From positions 56,968,705-57,032,704 of the forward strand of contig NC_086283.1 of NCBI RefSeq assembly GCF_021018805.1: DNA of 64,000 nt, in the 5' to 3' direction. Below are positions 1-13,379 of the stretch, one piece after another. Each line of letters opens with the position of its first letter. Positions within the stretch are counted from its first letter, which is position 1. The translations under genes were made by a program, and so were the position numbers. This stretch comes from Prinia subflava (Eukaryota > Chordata > Aves > Passeriformes > Cisticolidae). A model generated the notes under the pieces. The model ran no database searches. It had not been told where the DNA came from and saw only the letters and a list, made by a program, of their open reading frames with translations.

Positions 1-559
1 TTCCCTTCCCTTCCCTTCCCTTCCCTTCCCTTCCCTTCCCTTCCCTTCCCTTCCCTTCCCTTCCCTTCCCTTCCCTTCCCTTCCCTTCGCCTTCCCGCAC
101 CTTCCCTTCCCTTCCCTTCCCGCCTTCCCTTCCCTTCCCTTCCCTTCCCTTCCCTTCCCTTCTCCTTCCCTTCCCTTCCCCTTCCCTTCCCTTCCCTTCC
201 CTTCCCTTCCCTTCCCTTCCCTTCCCTTCCCTTCCCTTCCCTTCCCTTCCCTTCCCTTCCCTTCCTTCCCTTCCCTTCCCTTCCCTTCCCTTCCCTTCCC
301 TTCCCTTCCCTTCCCTTCCCTTCCCTTCCCTTCCCTTCCCTTCCCTTCCCTTCCCTTCCCCTTCCCTTCCCTTCCCTTCCTTCCCTTCCCTTCCCCTTCC
401 CTTCCTCTTCCCTTCCCTTCCCTTCCCTTCCCCTTCCCTTCCCTTCCCTTCCCCTTCCCCTTCCCTTCCCTTCCCTTCCCTTCCCTTCCCTTCCCTTCCC
501 TTCCCTTCCCTTCCCTTCCCTTCCCCTTCCCTTCCCTTCCCTTCCCTTCCCTTCCCTTC
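1..559. repeat. (TTCCC)n / (GGGAA)n pentanucleotide array, open at left edge
   Basis: The array is almost pure TTCCC repeated more than 100 times, with scattered one-base expansions (TTCCCC), contractions (TTCC) and a few CpG-bearing variants near positions 86-125, such as TTCGCC and CCCGCC. One strand is wholly pyrimidine and the other wholly purine, so the tract has mirror symmetry that could adopt triplex (H-DNA) structure. It starts at base 1, so its true length is unknown, and arrays like this are often collapsed or broken in assemblies. The boundary with unique sequence falls at about 559-560. Confidence 0.97.
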
Positions 560-2412
560 CATCAATTTTGAGAGCTAATAGTCTGGTTTTTTAAGTGTGC
601 TAAGATTTTGGGAATTTACACTGACCTGTGCCTGGATCTCACAGCTCACAGTGTACCACACTGACTTCTCTGATACACGACAGAGGTCCAACCTATCTCA
701 AACAGCACACATTAGGCATATTTTTACCACTGTTCTTCTCACCCTCCACTGTGAGAAGAGGATAATAGCCTCTAGTGTCATCATGGTGATAATTACATGT
801 TTATGAAGCTTTCAGATAATAGAATAATGAAAGCCATAATAATTGAGGAAATAAATAGCAGTTCATTTTTCATCCAATTTTAAATACTTTGTAACTAATG
901 GAGAGTGAAAGAAAACAGAGAAAGTGAAATGTGTAAACATCAGAATGGGGCTAAGTCCACATTTTGGAACAACAGAGAAATAATGATATAGTCTTACTGC
1001 ACAAACCACATTACTTCTCTCCTGAGCACCACATAAATTTGAGGTCAGGCTGTTGAAACACAGATCAGAATTGAGCTACAAAAAACATACGAATGGGGGA
1101 ATCAGTGCTTAATACAGCAAGTTTAAATTTCTTCTTGTGTGACTGTCCATGCAAAAATAATATTAAAAATAAGAGCTTAATATTGTTCCTTTTTACTTTT
1201 GAGATATAGATCTTGACAATATCATATTTGTAATTAATACAGCTGTAATTCTGTCACAGAGTTTTGGTAGTAACAGAGACCCCAAGATGAAAACTCCAGA
1301 TACCTTATCTCCAAGTTTGCATGTAATTAGGAGAACCTTGCAAGAACTGAAAGTGGGAAGTTTGTTGAAGTAATCTGAGTGCTGATTTAATGGTGTTTTA
1401 TTTGTGTTGTCCTTCCTGCAGATTTTATCTGCAGATTCTTGGTGACTTCCGTGAAGAAGGCGTGTTTCACTGGATGTGGATAAGCATTCATACCTACCTG
1501 TGTGCTCTTTTGAACTCTGCTAGGATTACAGAAGCCACTATTGGCCATCCTGGATTCTACCCTTTATTCAGCTAGGCCAGTAGCAACCCACACGGGGAAG
1601 GTGGCAGTGAGTTAGGGGCTGTTCCCCATCATTTGTGTGTCAGGGGACTGTATTCCTGTTCCCAGGATGGGATGAGTTTGTTTATCGCATGTGTTTATCT
1701 TCAAGGCATATACAAATGAAGAGATCTACCTTCTTGGGCTAACATTCACATTTCCTTCCCACCTGTGATCTGAGTCACTGTCTTTGCTAAAAGTACTGCA
1801 GTGTTTTACAGGCAGTACAGGAGAGGGATATTCCACCTGACCTGCAACACAGGGATTTTGTAGGGTAACTGAATGTTCCCTAAACCCCGCCAGGCACTGG
1901 CCTGGACCACCACAGTGTACTAGCACATGGTCTTCATTGTGACTAACACAATTTAGAGCAAGAAAAAAGAGACACTTTCCTACTTCACTGTGCATTATTT
2001 GGCATGCCAGTTGCTCTTCTGCAGAGCTGTCCCAAAGCTCCCTGGAACTGGTCACATCTGACTATCTGTTTGACAATCCGTGATGCTTTCCCCTTGGCAA
2101 GAGCTTCCCAGGTCCTGTCCCATCAGGTGAATGCAGTCCTTGAGGAAGGGATTTCAGGAGAACATGAAACACAGGCTGTTCCACTGAAGTTCTCAATACT
2201 GACTGAGGAATTGCCTTTCTCACTTACTTCACTGCTGCACACAGTTGTACAAATGGCTTTTCCCAACTTTTTTTAGACCTGTGCCAGTTAAATAAATCTG
2301 AGTGAAATGAGACTAAAACTCTGCTCTTTTTGAAGTGTCTTTTTCAGGAGACCATAACCCAAAATCCTCTCACAGACCTATACAAGTTCAGAATACTCTG
2401 GATGTGTATTAG
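560..2412. other. Unique non-coding sequence
   Basis: AT-leaning single-copy-looking sequence lies between the pentanucleotide array and the first CR1 copy. Only short open frames below 110 codons occur, none with recognisable domains, and I see no repeat family or RNA gene. It is probably intronic or intergenic. Confidence 0.6.
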
Positions 2413-4470
2413 AGAATCACAGGATCATTTAGGTTGGAAAAGACCTCTGAGATCATCAAGCTCAACCTTTGACTGATCAACACATTGTCAACTGGACCAG
2501 AGTATTAAGTGCTATGTCATGTCATTTCTTGAACACACCCAGGGATGGTGACTCCCCCAGCCCCTGAGAAGTCCATTACATTTAACAACCTTTTACATGA
2601 AAACATTCTTCCTGTTGTCCAACCTGAACTTCCCCTAGGGCAGCTTGAGGTGATGTTCTCTTGTCCTGCCACTTATTGCCTGGCAGAAGAGGCAGACCCC
2701 CACCTGGCTGCACCTTCTTTCCAGGCAGTTGTAGAGAGTGGTAAGGTCACCCCTGAGCCTCTTTTTCTCCAAGCTGAACAACCCTGTCTCCCTCAGCAGC
2801 TCCTCATAAGATTTATACTCTAGATCCTTCCCCAGCTTTGTTCCCTTCTCTGGACACACTCCAGCACCTCAATGTCCTTCTTGCAGTGAGAGGCCCAGAA
2901 CTGGACAGAGAACTGAAGATGTGACCTCATCTGTGCCAAGTACAGGGGACAGTCCCTGCCCTGGTCCTGCTGGCCTCACTATCCTTGATACAAGCCAGGA
3001 TACCATTGACCGTCTAGGCACATGCTGGCTCATATTCAGCTGGCTGTCAACCAGCACCCCCAGGTCCTTTTCCACTGAGTTGCTTCCTAGGTACTCTAAG
3101 CCTGCATGGATTTTTTGTGGCTGAGGTATAGGAGGTGTAGGCACTTGTTGAATGTCATACATTTGGCCTTAGCCCATTGATCCAGCACGCCTAGATGCCT
3201 CTGCAGAGCCCTTCTGCTTCCTAGCAGATCTGCACAACCACCCAACTTGGTGTTATCCATGAGCTTACCGAAGGTGCCCTCAATCCCCAAATCCAGATCA
3301 TCAATAAAGATGTTAAACAGGACTGGCCCCACTCCTGAGCCCTGAGGCACAGCACCAACTGGATGCAGCACCATTCACCACCATCCCCGAGGCTCAATCA
3401 TCCAGACAGTTAACAAAGAGTGCTCCTATCCAAGTCATGGGCTGACAGCTTTTCCAGGAGGATGCTGTAGGAGACAGTGTCAAAGACTTTCCTGAAATCC
3501 ATGTAGACAAGACCTACAGCCTTTCCATCAAGCACTGGATGGGTAACCTGGTCACAGAAGAAGATCATGTTGGTCAGGCAAGACTGTCTTTCCTAAGCCT
3601 GTGATGGCTGGGCCTGATCCTGTGGTTGTCCTGTACATGCCATGAGATCACATGCAAGGTGATCTGTCCCATAACCTTCCTGGATACCAAGACAAGTCTG
3701 ACAGGCCTGTAGTTCCCTGGATCCTCCTTCCAACCCTTGTAAATGGGCAACACACTGGACAACCTCCAGTCATCTAGAACATCCTCAGTTAACCATTACT
3801 GATGATAAATGATGGAGAGAGTCTTGGTGAGCTCTTCTGCCAGCTCCCTCAGTTCCCTTGGAGGAACCCATCCAGTCCCACTGTAAGGCCCAAGTGCCGC
3901 AGCAGATCACAAATGATTTCATGGGGTCTGTCCTGCTCCCTACCCCTGTTGACCAGCTCAGAGGGCTGGTTGCCCTGGGGATAGCTGGTCTTCCTGCTAA
4001 AGACCAAGGCCAAGAAGGCATTAGGCCTTTTCCTTATGCTTGGTTACAGTGTTCCACCCTGGGTCCCATAAAGGATGAAGGTTTTCCTTGGCAGTCCTTT
4101 TGCCATTAAGGAACACATAAAAATGCTTTTTATTATATTTCACACCAGTTTTGAGCAGATTGAGTTCCAGTTGAATTTCTGCCTTTCTGATTTTTTCTCT
4201 GCATGACCTAAAAACATCCTTGTACTCTCCCGGAGCTGTCTGCCTCTTCATCCAAAGCTCATAAACTTTTTTTCTTGAGTTATTGCTAAAGCTCCCTGTT
4301 CAGCCAGCCTGGTCTTCTTCCCTACCAGCTCATCAATTGGCACACAGGGATGGCCTGCTCCTGCACATTTAAGATTTCCTTCCTGTCCAGGTTTCCTTTG
4401 TTATTAAATCCTCTTTCCTAGGAGACTCTCTTAACCAGTGTCCTGAACAGCCCAAGGTCCACCCTTTGTC
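2413..4470 (-). mobile_element. CR1 LINE, 5'-truncated, minus strand, about 2 kb
   Basis: Read on the + strand, the element begins with the reverse complement of the CR1 3' terminus (AGAATCACAGGATCATTTAG) and continues through the 3' UTR and a large part of the ORF2 reverse-transcriptase region. Minus-strand fragments recall CR1 ORF2 in the expected order: a linker with CREKIRKAEIQLELNL near 4200-4100, KEDPGNYRPV near 3725, [20 protein letters not shown] near 3350-3290, and EKDLGVLVDSQLNMSQ near 3080-3030. The frames are broken by stops and indels and no single ORF exceeds 100 codons, so the copy is dead. The left part, about 4250-4470, still resembles upstream CR1 sequence, and similarity fades near 4470. 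CR1 copies are usually 5'-truncated and lack clear target duplications, and I see none here. Confidence 0.93.
2869..4251 (-). pseudogene. CR1 ORF2 reverse-transcriptase remnant
   Basis: This is the decayed polymerase portion of the CR1 copy at 2413-4470. ORF2 of CR1 encodes an endonuclease and reverse transcriptase used for target-primed reverse transcription. Only the reverse-transcriptase part is present, split over at least four minus-strand frames (4251-4021, 3762-3574, 3374-3096, 3162-2869). The fingers/palm motif VPQGS with [10 protein letters not shown] is readable, but the catalytic FADD motif of the family reads LMDN near 3259, so one catalytic aspartate is lost. Intervening stops and frameshifts rule out function. 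No endonuclease domain is visible, as expected for a 5'-truncated copy. Confidence 0.85.
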
Positions 4471-7400
4471 TTTCTTTCATGTGACAGTTTCCTACAGGAG
4501 GACAAGAAAGTGGGCAATCCTTTTTGACTGAGATTCCTCCATCCTAGTTTAGCAAAAGAATGGAAGGAAGATGGGGAAAAGCTCTGATCCAAGTTGAGCT
4601 TCTGGGATTTTTGATCTTTTCTTGTCCTTTTTCCAAGTCTGTACTTAGCACAGCTTACATGTCTAAGATAAGGGATACCCCAGATTGCCCTGACTTCACA
4701 TTGTACCTATTAGGGACTGTTTCACTGTGTCCAAAGACTGCTTCATAAACAGTATCCTTGCCCACAAGATGTTCTGGCAGCCAGATGTGAAGGTTTATTC
4801 ACTAGTATACAAGGAAGATGTGACAGCTTTTTGTGATTTTACAAGCTGAGTCATTGGGTAGTGACTACGACTGGTTATTCATCAGTAGCTGACGACTAAA
4901 CCATCTTCCAGCCTTATGGGACAGCACCCATCAAAACTTTGCAGAAAGTTGACTTTAACCCCATATTTAGTTATCAGGTTTTAGGTCACATTATGAATAA
5001 CATTGTGATTCAGATGTCTCAGAGATGTTCAGAAACCTCTTACAATGAGGTTTCCTTGCCACAGTTACCAATCATAACATTCCCAGAATCAGGTCCTCCC
5101 ATGCAACATGACTAAATGCAGGTGGGTGAAAGCAGCCTTCTCCATCCAGTTCCTAAGTAGGCAATGGGGGAGAAATAACAAAACAAAATCAAACCTCCAA
5201 AACAAACAAACAAACAAACAAAAACCGTAGATACTTCCTCTGAATGTGAGTAAAGGAAGTTACAGCAAGGACTACTGACTGAGCCACACAGCAAGGGTAC
5301 TAATTTTTCACAGCTTCAGTCTTTAAAATGATCTTATTTTTGCTGTTTCTGGAGTTTGTGTCAGTGGTAGAAGAGCTGCCTCCATATCCCTGAGTGAAGA
5401 CACTAGATGCAAGTGTGCAAATCCTTCACCTTCTCCATGCCTGGGGGTTTTCAAGGGAAATTGTCACAGCGGTGTTTGAGCTATGCAGAGCAGCAGGGAC
5501 ATAAGAATATGCAAAGGAAACTCCCTCCCCTGCACAGCCTGATCTACATGAACAAGCCCTGCCTAGAACACTTCAGAGGGCAAGGACAGAGATCCTTCAG
5601 AACTGTCATTGAGACATAAAGAGGACTTTTCAAAGGATACCACTGCTGTAGCCAAAACGACGTGTTTTTTCCAGCCATATACATCTGCTGCACCAGCATC
5701 CAAAGCATACATGTTTGAGTGGGAAGTTGCCAGTGGAAGAAAAGGGAAGAAAAATTCTCAATTATTTTCATTCCATATAGAAAACAAATTAAAATTTAAA
5801 CTTAATTTCATCTAAATTCCAACGAAGAAATCTTTAAAAAAAGAAATGTGTTTTGAAATTGGAAACTAAAGCCTGTATCTAAACCAAAGCCTCTATTATC
5901 GTGCATTTTTTTAAACTCATCCTACTTGAAATCTGCAAACATCCTAAAATTACTGTCACGTTCACATGAGAAATACCTAAAATGCCAAGTATTTGTGGGA
6001 TAATTGCTGTTTACTTGACATTTGTTGCTGCCCTGAATTTCAGCAGACATATGCTTGCACAGTTCAGCCATCAAGCTTAACATCAGCCACTTTGCAAAGT
6101 TAAATAATTCAGCTGTTTGCATTTGCTTACTAATTGCTGAGAGCAGCCATCCACACAAAGGATTAAGTGACTATTATTCTTCAGAATAATATAAGTCTTT
6201 TATTCTGTAGGAAGTCTAAAAAATGTCATTTGGTACTTTCATGTATAACATCTCTAGGAATAAGTTAATGGAGTACATCAAGTTAAAAATCTGTTTGGGC
6301 TTGTATATCAAATTCCATCTTGATGTGCTTTTAACTCTAGAAAAATATTTTGGAACGGAAATAGCAATTGGCTCTTAACTTCCATCTACTACTAGTGAAG
6401 TGCTGTTTTACTTCTAGAATGAAACAGCTCATTTAAAAAACCCCAAAACAAATAAGCTGTCATGTCCAAAAGCAATTGAAAGCTTGCAGTAGGCATTAAT
6501 GAAGACAGCAGACTCTTCTGTGATAGGGGTGCTGAAAACAACACAGCAATATATAATCAAATGAATACTTTATGAGTCATTATAAATCTGTCTTGAAACA
6601 GTGCCTAGAAACTAGAATTACATTCTTCCCCTAAACAAATTTTAACTTAGTGGACCTTATTGCAGAATTTTTACAAGCATCTGTGACTTTTAAAAGATTT
6701 CCTTCCCCTTGCATTGATAACTCCTCCATAGAGTTCATCAGTAAGAAATCAAGGCATATATCTCAAGACAGTAATTTTCAGACCGTTCTGTTCAGTTTGA
6801 CTAATCTGCTATGTATACATCTCAAGGGTTCTTTCTCTGGTTAAATAAATACGGAGGCTTTCACTAACTCTTGCACTTGCTGCTTTGCGAGTAGAAATAA
6901 CACCAATTTAGCAAAGGGAAAATGGTTGCACTGGATTTAACTCTAAATTATTAGATGGTATGTCTTGCATAAATAAAAGCAATTTTATTTTCTTTGTAGC
7001 TTTAACAAAGTGATAATGTCTAAGGCTGGGCTCCTTCAGTGCATTTTAGTGACTTGTACATGGCTTCGTAAGCAGGGCTTGATGCTGTGCTGCAACACCA
7101 CTGCAGGTAGCAGCAGATGCAGCTGAATAAGGGCAGTGCCAGAGCTCTGTACGTGACTTGAACTTGGACTAACTCTCTATCCAGCCAGGTGGGCCCATGA
7201 GCTAGTGCTGGGTCAGAATTGGCTCCTGGACTATCACTCAGTGACTCATGGTTCTCACTCATGCTTTCAGAAAGACATGGGCTTCTAAAGTCACATCTCA
7301 CAACCTTTAGTTACCTTGTGCATCCTTGGGCTTGTTTTCCTCAGAGATATAGAGCTCAGTCACGTCTGAGGTGTGCATTCATCACCATGTCTGACCCTGC

Positions 7401-10400
7401 TGCATTCATCTTTGCCAGGTGACACAGGCTAGTGCTGCTGGAGGAAGGCTTAGGCATACAGAAATTCCCAGAAGAACCCACCTCTGCCTGTACTAGTGGA
7501 AGCTGCAATCTCCAGACCAGTTTTGCAATTTCAGCAGTTACTCTGCTTCCCACAGCAGAAACAGCATTGCCTTGGTGCAGCACCTGTTGCTAACCTTCAG
7601 GCAAAACTCAGTGTTGCCTCAATGTCTGAGAAGACCCTCCATAAATATCACAGGCTTGCATTGTTCTACCATACTCACGGACCTGGCTTTCTAAGTTAGT
7701 TACCTCTGTCCATGCCTCAGCAATACTTCATAGACCCTTGTGGCTTAGAACATCAGCTGTAGGGCGTACATGCTCTTGCTGCATTTACTATGGTCTGGAG
7801 GATGCTGGAAAAGCCTTACTTCAGAGAAGCTCTCAAACATTATGCTAAAATCTACTGAACTGCTGTTATTCCAATAAAAGGTTTTTTGGATTGTTTGCTC
7901 TTGTGTAATTTTTGGTCTGCAGAAAGTGTTTCGCGATTTCACATGATTGTTTGTCTATATCGCTATGTCATCTGCAAAACTGGCCATGTTCTGGAAACAA
8001 AGCTGGCTCAAGGAAATGTATGGCTTGTAATCAGTACTGGTAGTTTTGGAAACAAGTTTGAAGCCCTTTTAATCCAGGTACTGCCTACAGTGCAGCACTG
8101 AGCTGTTCAAGAACCAGCTTCTGACTTCTGGGAGCTTCTTTCCTTGCAGAATTGAAAAGAGGAAGAGTAGCCCAGGCTTTATTTTAAGGTTTTATTCTTG
8201 CAAGTGCAGCATGTGATTAATGAAGACTTTGAGCTTGTTATAGGCATGATCAGTCTATGCAGTAAATGGCTATAAACAAAGCAGGGGAAGGTAATGTAGC
8301 TGATTCTAAGCCAATGTTTATAAACAACTTGTCAAACTTTATCACTGTTGGTTAATGTCTATTAGTAATGTATTAATGCTTTATAAACTATTTATAAATG
8401 GAACCTTAATATAGGAAGAAGCTTATGCAACTTGGTTCTATGGCTGTGGTACAGAGTCTTCTTCAGCTCCAGCCTGCACAGGTATTTCTTCTAACATTCA
8501 GAGGTGTAGTACTGCACAAACACTTCAGTTTGTCAACCTTGATAAATGCAAAGCTGATGTGCTGATAGAAGAAAGAAAAGTCACACCATTCAGAAGGTTC
8601 TGGCCTGGTATCCACTTACTACTAATTATGTTCCCACTGATACTCTGCTCCTAATGGCTGAATGGTGAAAGATTGCAATATTTGGTTGTTGGTCCCAAGT
8701 TTCATGTTGGATAAATATACAGAGGATAATTTAGCTGTGTAATTTTAAGTAACCAGTTTACACTACATTTGATCTTCTAATCTGTGAAGAAAGTAAAGTG
8801 CTACTGAAGAGGAAATTATTCACCAGCCTTAAGAAATGAGCAGGCGACCCTCTCAAGATGCCACAAGGAAATGTTAGGATCACGCATTTCAGTGGTGTTC
8901 AGCCCAGGTGAACATGCTTTCTTGGCCCCTCCTTTCCACATGATACCTGCAGTAACAAACTTTTTTAAAGAGTTGCTGATGTCACTTGTTCCTATACATG
9001 AACACTGTTTTGTGCACAGTTCAGCCTGTTGGATGTGTCATAGGAATATGACATGTTATAAGACCATATTCAATCCAAAAATAGCAAAATTTTTACAGAT
9101 CAGAATAGTGCTGTGATAAATACTTCAGGACAATAGGAAGCAATAAATGTTCTTCAAAATGTAATCTAGACTGATGTTTCATGTCTGTTTTTTATAAACA
9201 AATCATTATCCATGACTGCATTACACACTTTGCAATTTAACTAAACTATGCTAAAAATAACATAAACTCAACTATTTTTTCCTTTGTCTATATTTATGAG
9301 TAATTTTATGATTCTTTTTTTTTAAGATGGCATGTTGTGCTAGCCTAATTTACACACAGTATAAACTGTTCATTGAGTCCTTTCCTCCACAACCCACCTC
9401 CCCTACCCGGATTATCCATCATTTGCCCTGGGTGTCTGACACTTGGCAATGCATCCACCCTACCACAACAAACTGTGCTCCAAAAGAGTAACTATAATGA
9501 GGCAGAACAAAGACCAAATGTCTGTACAGTAAAATATACTTGTGACCTAGCAATGGATGTTTCTTGTGGCATCCACAGGCTTTAGACCACACCACTCAGA
9601 GTCCCAGGTTCCTTCCCTAGCCTTGCCCTCCACTCAGCATCCCATAAACTGGGAAGGTAAAGCCTTCAACAAGAAAGCAAATGCATTCCCTGGGACATGT
9701 GTTTCTAATTTTCTTTTTTTCCAGTTTGATATGAGCTGTATTTTGTTGAGGTTGACAAACAAGGCAGCATTGCTGTGTATTAATGAGGCAGTGCAAGCTC
9801 TCGACACACGTTCAGGGTTAGCTTGAAATTAACAGATGAGGGCCTGTATGACCCATTGAGTTGTTTCTGATTCCTCTCGTGTCACTAAAAGGAATGACCT
9901 GTGCTGTTTGTCTTCCTCTGGGAAACACAGTCATTAATGTTAGACAAGACAAACTGACTCTTCTAGACTGTAATGCAGTTTCTTGAAGAGTGATCTAAGG
10001 ATGATATTTTACTGAGCTGCACCTAGATGAGGAACACAAATAGTTGGGAACAAACGAAATGTTAGCATTAGTGAGGCTCAAGGAGAAAAGCAAAATGGTG
10101 AGATCTTCTAAAAGCATTTTACCAGTAAAGAGCCCAAACGTCTGTGTAATTTTTTTAATTAAAGGTCTGTCAGAGCAACTTGCAAATTGTCTGTGCTGGA
10201 AAAACAAACACTAAGAAGGAGATACCATATGGACCACACAAAGCAAGAAAATCAAAGGAATATTTTTAAACTGTCTCAGTGATTTAAGATTTGGAAAAAT
10301 GACAGGCTTCTGAGACTAAAACTTTTTTGCCCATCACTGGGACACTAAGTGCCTACAGAACCCTGCCTGCAAAAATATCAAAATGGAACTAGAAGTGTCC

Positions 10401-12951
10401 AGAGCAAAGGACATTGGGATGTTGGCAGGCCACAAGCCTGGACTCAGCATACCTTCCACCTATGGTACCCTGCACTGCATACATCAAAGGCAGAGTTCAG
10501 CTAGCTCTGCAAAAATCACTAGTTTGCCACAAGAGGCTGCAAAATGTAGCAGATAAGTACTTGAATCCTCCTAGAGACCTCCTTAGGCCAAAGCAGATGT
10601 TGCTTGTGATGTATGAAGAATAACCTTTCATACCATTTCTGTCCACCCCTTGGGATAAAGTATCATGCGTGACAGTTAGGGGACATTTTTATCAACTACA
10701 GGTAAAGAAAGGGGAAAAATGTGAAACATTCTCTTTCTGCCTCTTTAATGTCTCTTTTGATTTTCTTCCAATTAACAATTTTTGCTGTTTGACAATTGAG
10801 ACATCTCTGTTTATCAACGCCCTGGTCTGGTTTTACGGCAGATATGCTGGAAATAAACATCTGAAAACAACATGTCAGACAATTACCCTCACTTCTGAAT
10901 CAATAAAAGATCTCCTTTAAAAAAAAGTGGTGGGAAATTATCCATCACTCTACACTACTTCTTTCATTTTTCCCCACTGCTTTCAGCTTTAGAGATTGGC
11001 CAGCATCATCTCTTCATCTGCTCATATTGTCCTGTCATGAGCTCTCTGGTAGATTTCATTTGATGTGAGAGTGAGACTTACAGGTTAGCCCCTTCACAAG
11101 TTTTATTTTAAGCCTGCTGCTTTTATGAAAATGCAGGACCTCCGCCAAGCTGCTCAGACCTTCTCTTTGCACTCTTTACACTCTCCTGCCAGCTCGAGTG
11201 CAAACTGTGCAAAGCATCTTCACAGCAGATCTGTGACCAGGGTCAAGAGCAATTTATTTTCAAATAGGCAGTCTTTGGACAACTGTAGAAGCTGACCTTT
11301 GTGCTCCCAGTGCAGTGAATGGGCTTGAAAACTGCTGAGCTGAAAAAGAGGTCTTTTGACACCTTGCACATTAACGCAGGCAAAGATGTTCACTCACAGT
11401 TACAGCCTGGCAGTCAGTGAAGAGATGAGAGAAATTATATTAGCACTTCTTCATGGACAAACTGCAACAGCAGCTCTCTGTTGTGGCAATAGGGACACAA
11501 GGTTTGCAATGAAACAGAGGAGAAATCTGTGTCACAGATCAAGTGCTGCTTTGCACTCACAGTTTAACAACAGTTGAGCATTGGTAAATGATGCACTGTG
11601 GGATGTGTAGGGCATATACTTTAACAACCAACTGTGGTAGTTCTTAAAAAGGCAGAAAAAGGGCTTCAATGCAAAGTAAAATGAGTGGAAAAATGAATTC
11701 AACATTATCCAGAATTCAGAGCACTTTTATCCTAAAGCCATGACTAAAGGTCTGCATACCTGAAAATTTCTCCATTTCTCAAATAGGTAAAAATAACTCC
11801 TTTTTCTCTGTATTTTGTTAAATGGAAAAAGAAACTAACAGGAAAAAAAAAAACTTTACCTATGTCTCTTACTGTTTTGGATCTGGATACAAATGTATTT
11901 TGCAAGAGCTTTTTCTCTCATCCAGGCTGAATTCTTCTAAACCAGCGAATTACTGAAAGTTCAGCACAAACTGAAAGCTGCATCATTGTGATTCTTGCAA
12001 CTTTCTGATGAAACTTAAAACATATCCGCACATTTAAGGAATGTTGCTTATATTTAAGTAAGAAGTCACAGTTTCCATACCAAACATGGACAGATTTTAG
12101 TCATAGTGTTACTGAGAGAAACATGTGTTCCTGTAATTCCTGATATTTCAGATGTCCTGTGCTGATGTTTCCTCCACATCTGCTGCAAAGATCGAAGCTG
12201 TAGAAGGTGAAGTTTCTGGGTTTTTTTAGGGGAGTGAGGTACCATAAAGACAGCAGGGAGGGGATAGGAGCTAAATAAGTCACGTAACTGCCTCCCAGTT
12301 GATGAACAGTGCAATGCAAAGAGGAGTTCTCCTTCCTCTGTGCCACCTACACCTTCCTGTGATAAGCGGTCAACACACAAATATCTGCCATGGGCTGTGC
12401 ATCATAGGTATAAATCAGAAGTCCCACACAGTGGTACAAAGATAAGGACTTGATTCTTTGCTGGGTTGCAGGAACAATCATTTATCTGCTCTGAGTCTGA
12501 TGTCAAGGTCTGAGGAACAGATCTTTGAAACACAATTTTTCAATTAATTTTTAGGTCTCCAGAAAAAACTGTCTTCCTTCTTTGGGAATTCAGTTGTAGT
12601 TTACACATAAACCACTAGGAATTTAATTTTGAAGTGAAAGCTAACCAGTTTTCCTACACAGCACTGAGCTAATTCATTGGATAATCTTTTACTCTGTCAC
12701 ACAATGAAATATTGCAACACTGGCTCCATCCATCCTTCACTTCAGCCTGTTGTGAAATTATCAGTCTTATTTCTCTGAAACAACCTGTGGAAGGAAATAT
12801 GCAATGAAATTACTCTTTGAGTGCTCTTTGAGTGATCAGTGTTACTAAGTAGAACAAATGAGGCAATGTGGCCATTTGGTGCATCCTCTGTTTCAATCTG
12901 ATAAATTAATCCAAGTGGATTAAATTGTATTCTGCCTGTATTTTTCCAGGT
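4471..12951. other. Gene-poor unique sequence
   Basis: About 8.5 kb without recognisable exons, RNA genes or interspersed repeats. It contains a short (CAAA)n tract near 5199-5224 and many chance ORFs of 60-105 codons on both strands with no domain signature. It is compatible with the interior of a long intron. Confidence 0.55.
5199..5224. repeat. (CAAA)n microsatellite
   Basis: About six tandem CAAA/AAAC units in an A-rich setting. Confidence 0.9.
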
Positions 12952-13094
12952 GATTTTTTTGGTGTTTTTTGTTTTGGTTTTGGTTTGATTTGGGGTTTTT
13001 TTAGTGAGTTTTTTTTTGTTGTGGTTTTGGTTTTGTGGGGTTTTTTGGGGTTGGTTTGTTTGTCTGGTTGGTTGGTTGGTTTTGTTTTTTTGTG
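12952..13094. repeat. G/T-only low-complexity tract (TTTTGG-like)
   Basis: About 140 bases composed almost entirely of T and G on the + strand, with recurring TTTTGG, TTTGGGG and (GGTT)n units. Extreme strand asymmetry and several G-runs are visible. The minus-strand Lys/Pro/Thr-rich open frame across it is a composition artefact. Confidence 0.85.
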
Positions 13095-13379
13095 AAGTAC
13101 CATTTTCTTCCCAGATTTTAGTTTAAATTCATCTAAGTAATGGAGAAAAGGAGGCTGAAAAACATAGAAGTATTATTAAGAAAGGCTTGGCTGGAAGAGA
13201 TCCAATGGAGACAGTTGAGAAGGCGCTAGAGCACACCCCCTGCAAAAATAGGCTTTGGGATGTGCCTGGCTCAGCTGGGAGCAGGAGCAACTTTGGGCAT
13301 TTATTAGTAACCCAGTGCCTATGGGGTGGAGTCAGCAATGCTTACAGGAGATGGGGAGACAGTGGTCATGATTTGAAAC

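Noticed and set aside
1..559. Telomeric repeat
   Set aside because: The unit is TTCCC/GGGAA, not TTAGGG/CCCTAA, so it is a pentanucleotide satellite or microsatellite.
2413..4470. Possibility that this segment is a host gene with a reverse-transcriptase-like domain
   Set aside because: Both its 3' end and its order of motifs match CR1, and the frames are broken throughout.
12906..13103. Lys/Pro/Thr-rich 65-codon minus-strand ORF
   Set aside because: It is simply the translation of the G/T-only low-complexity tract.
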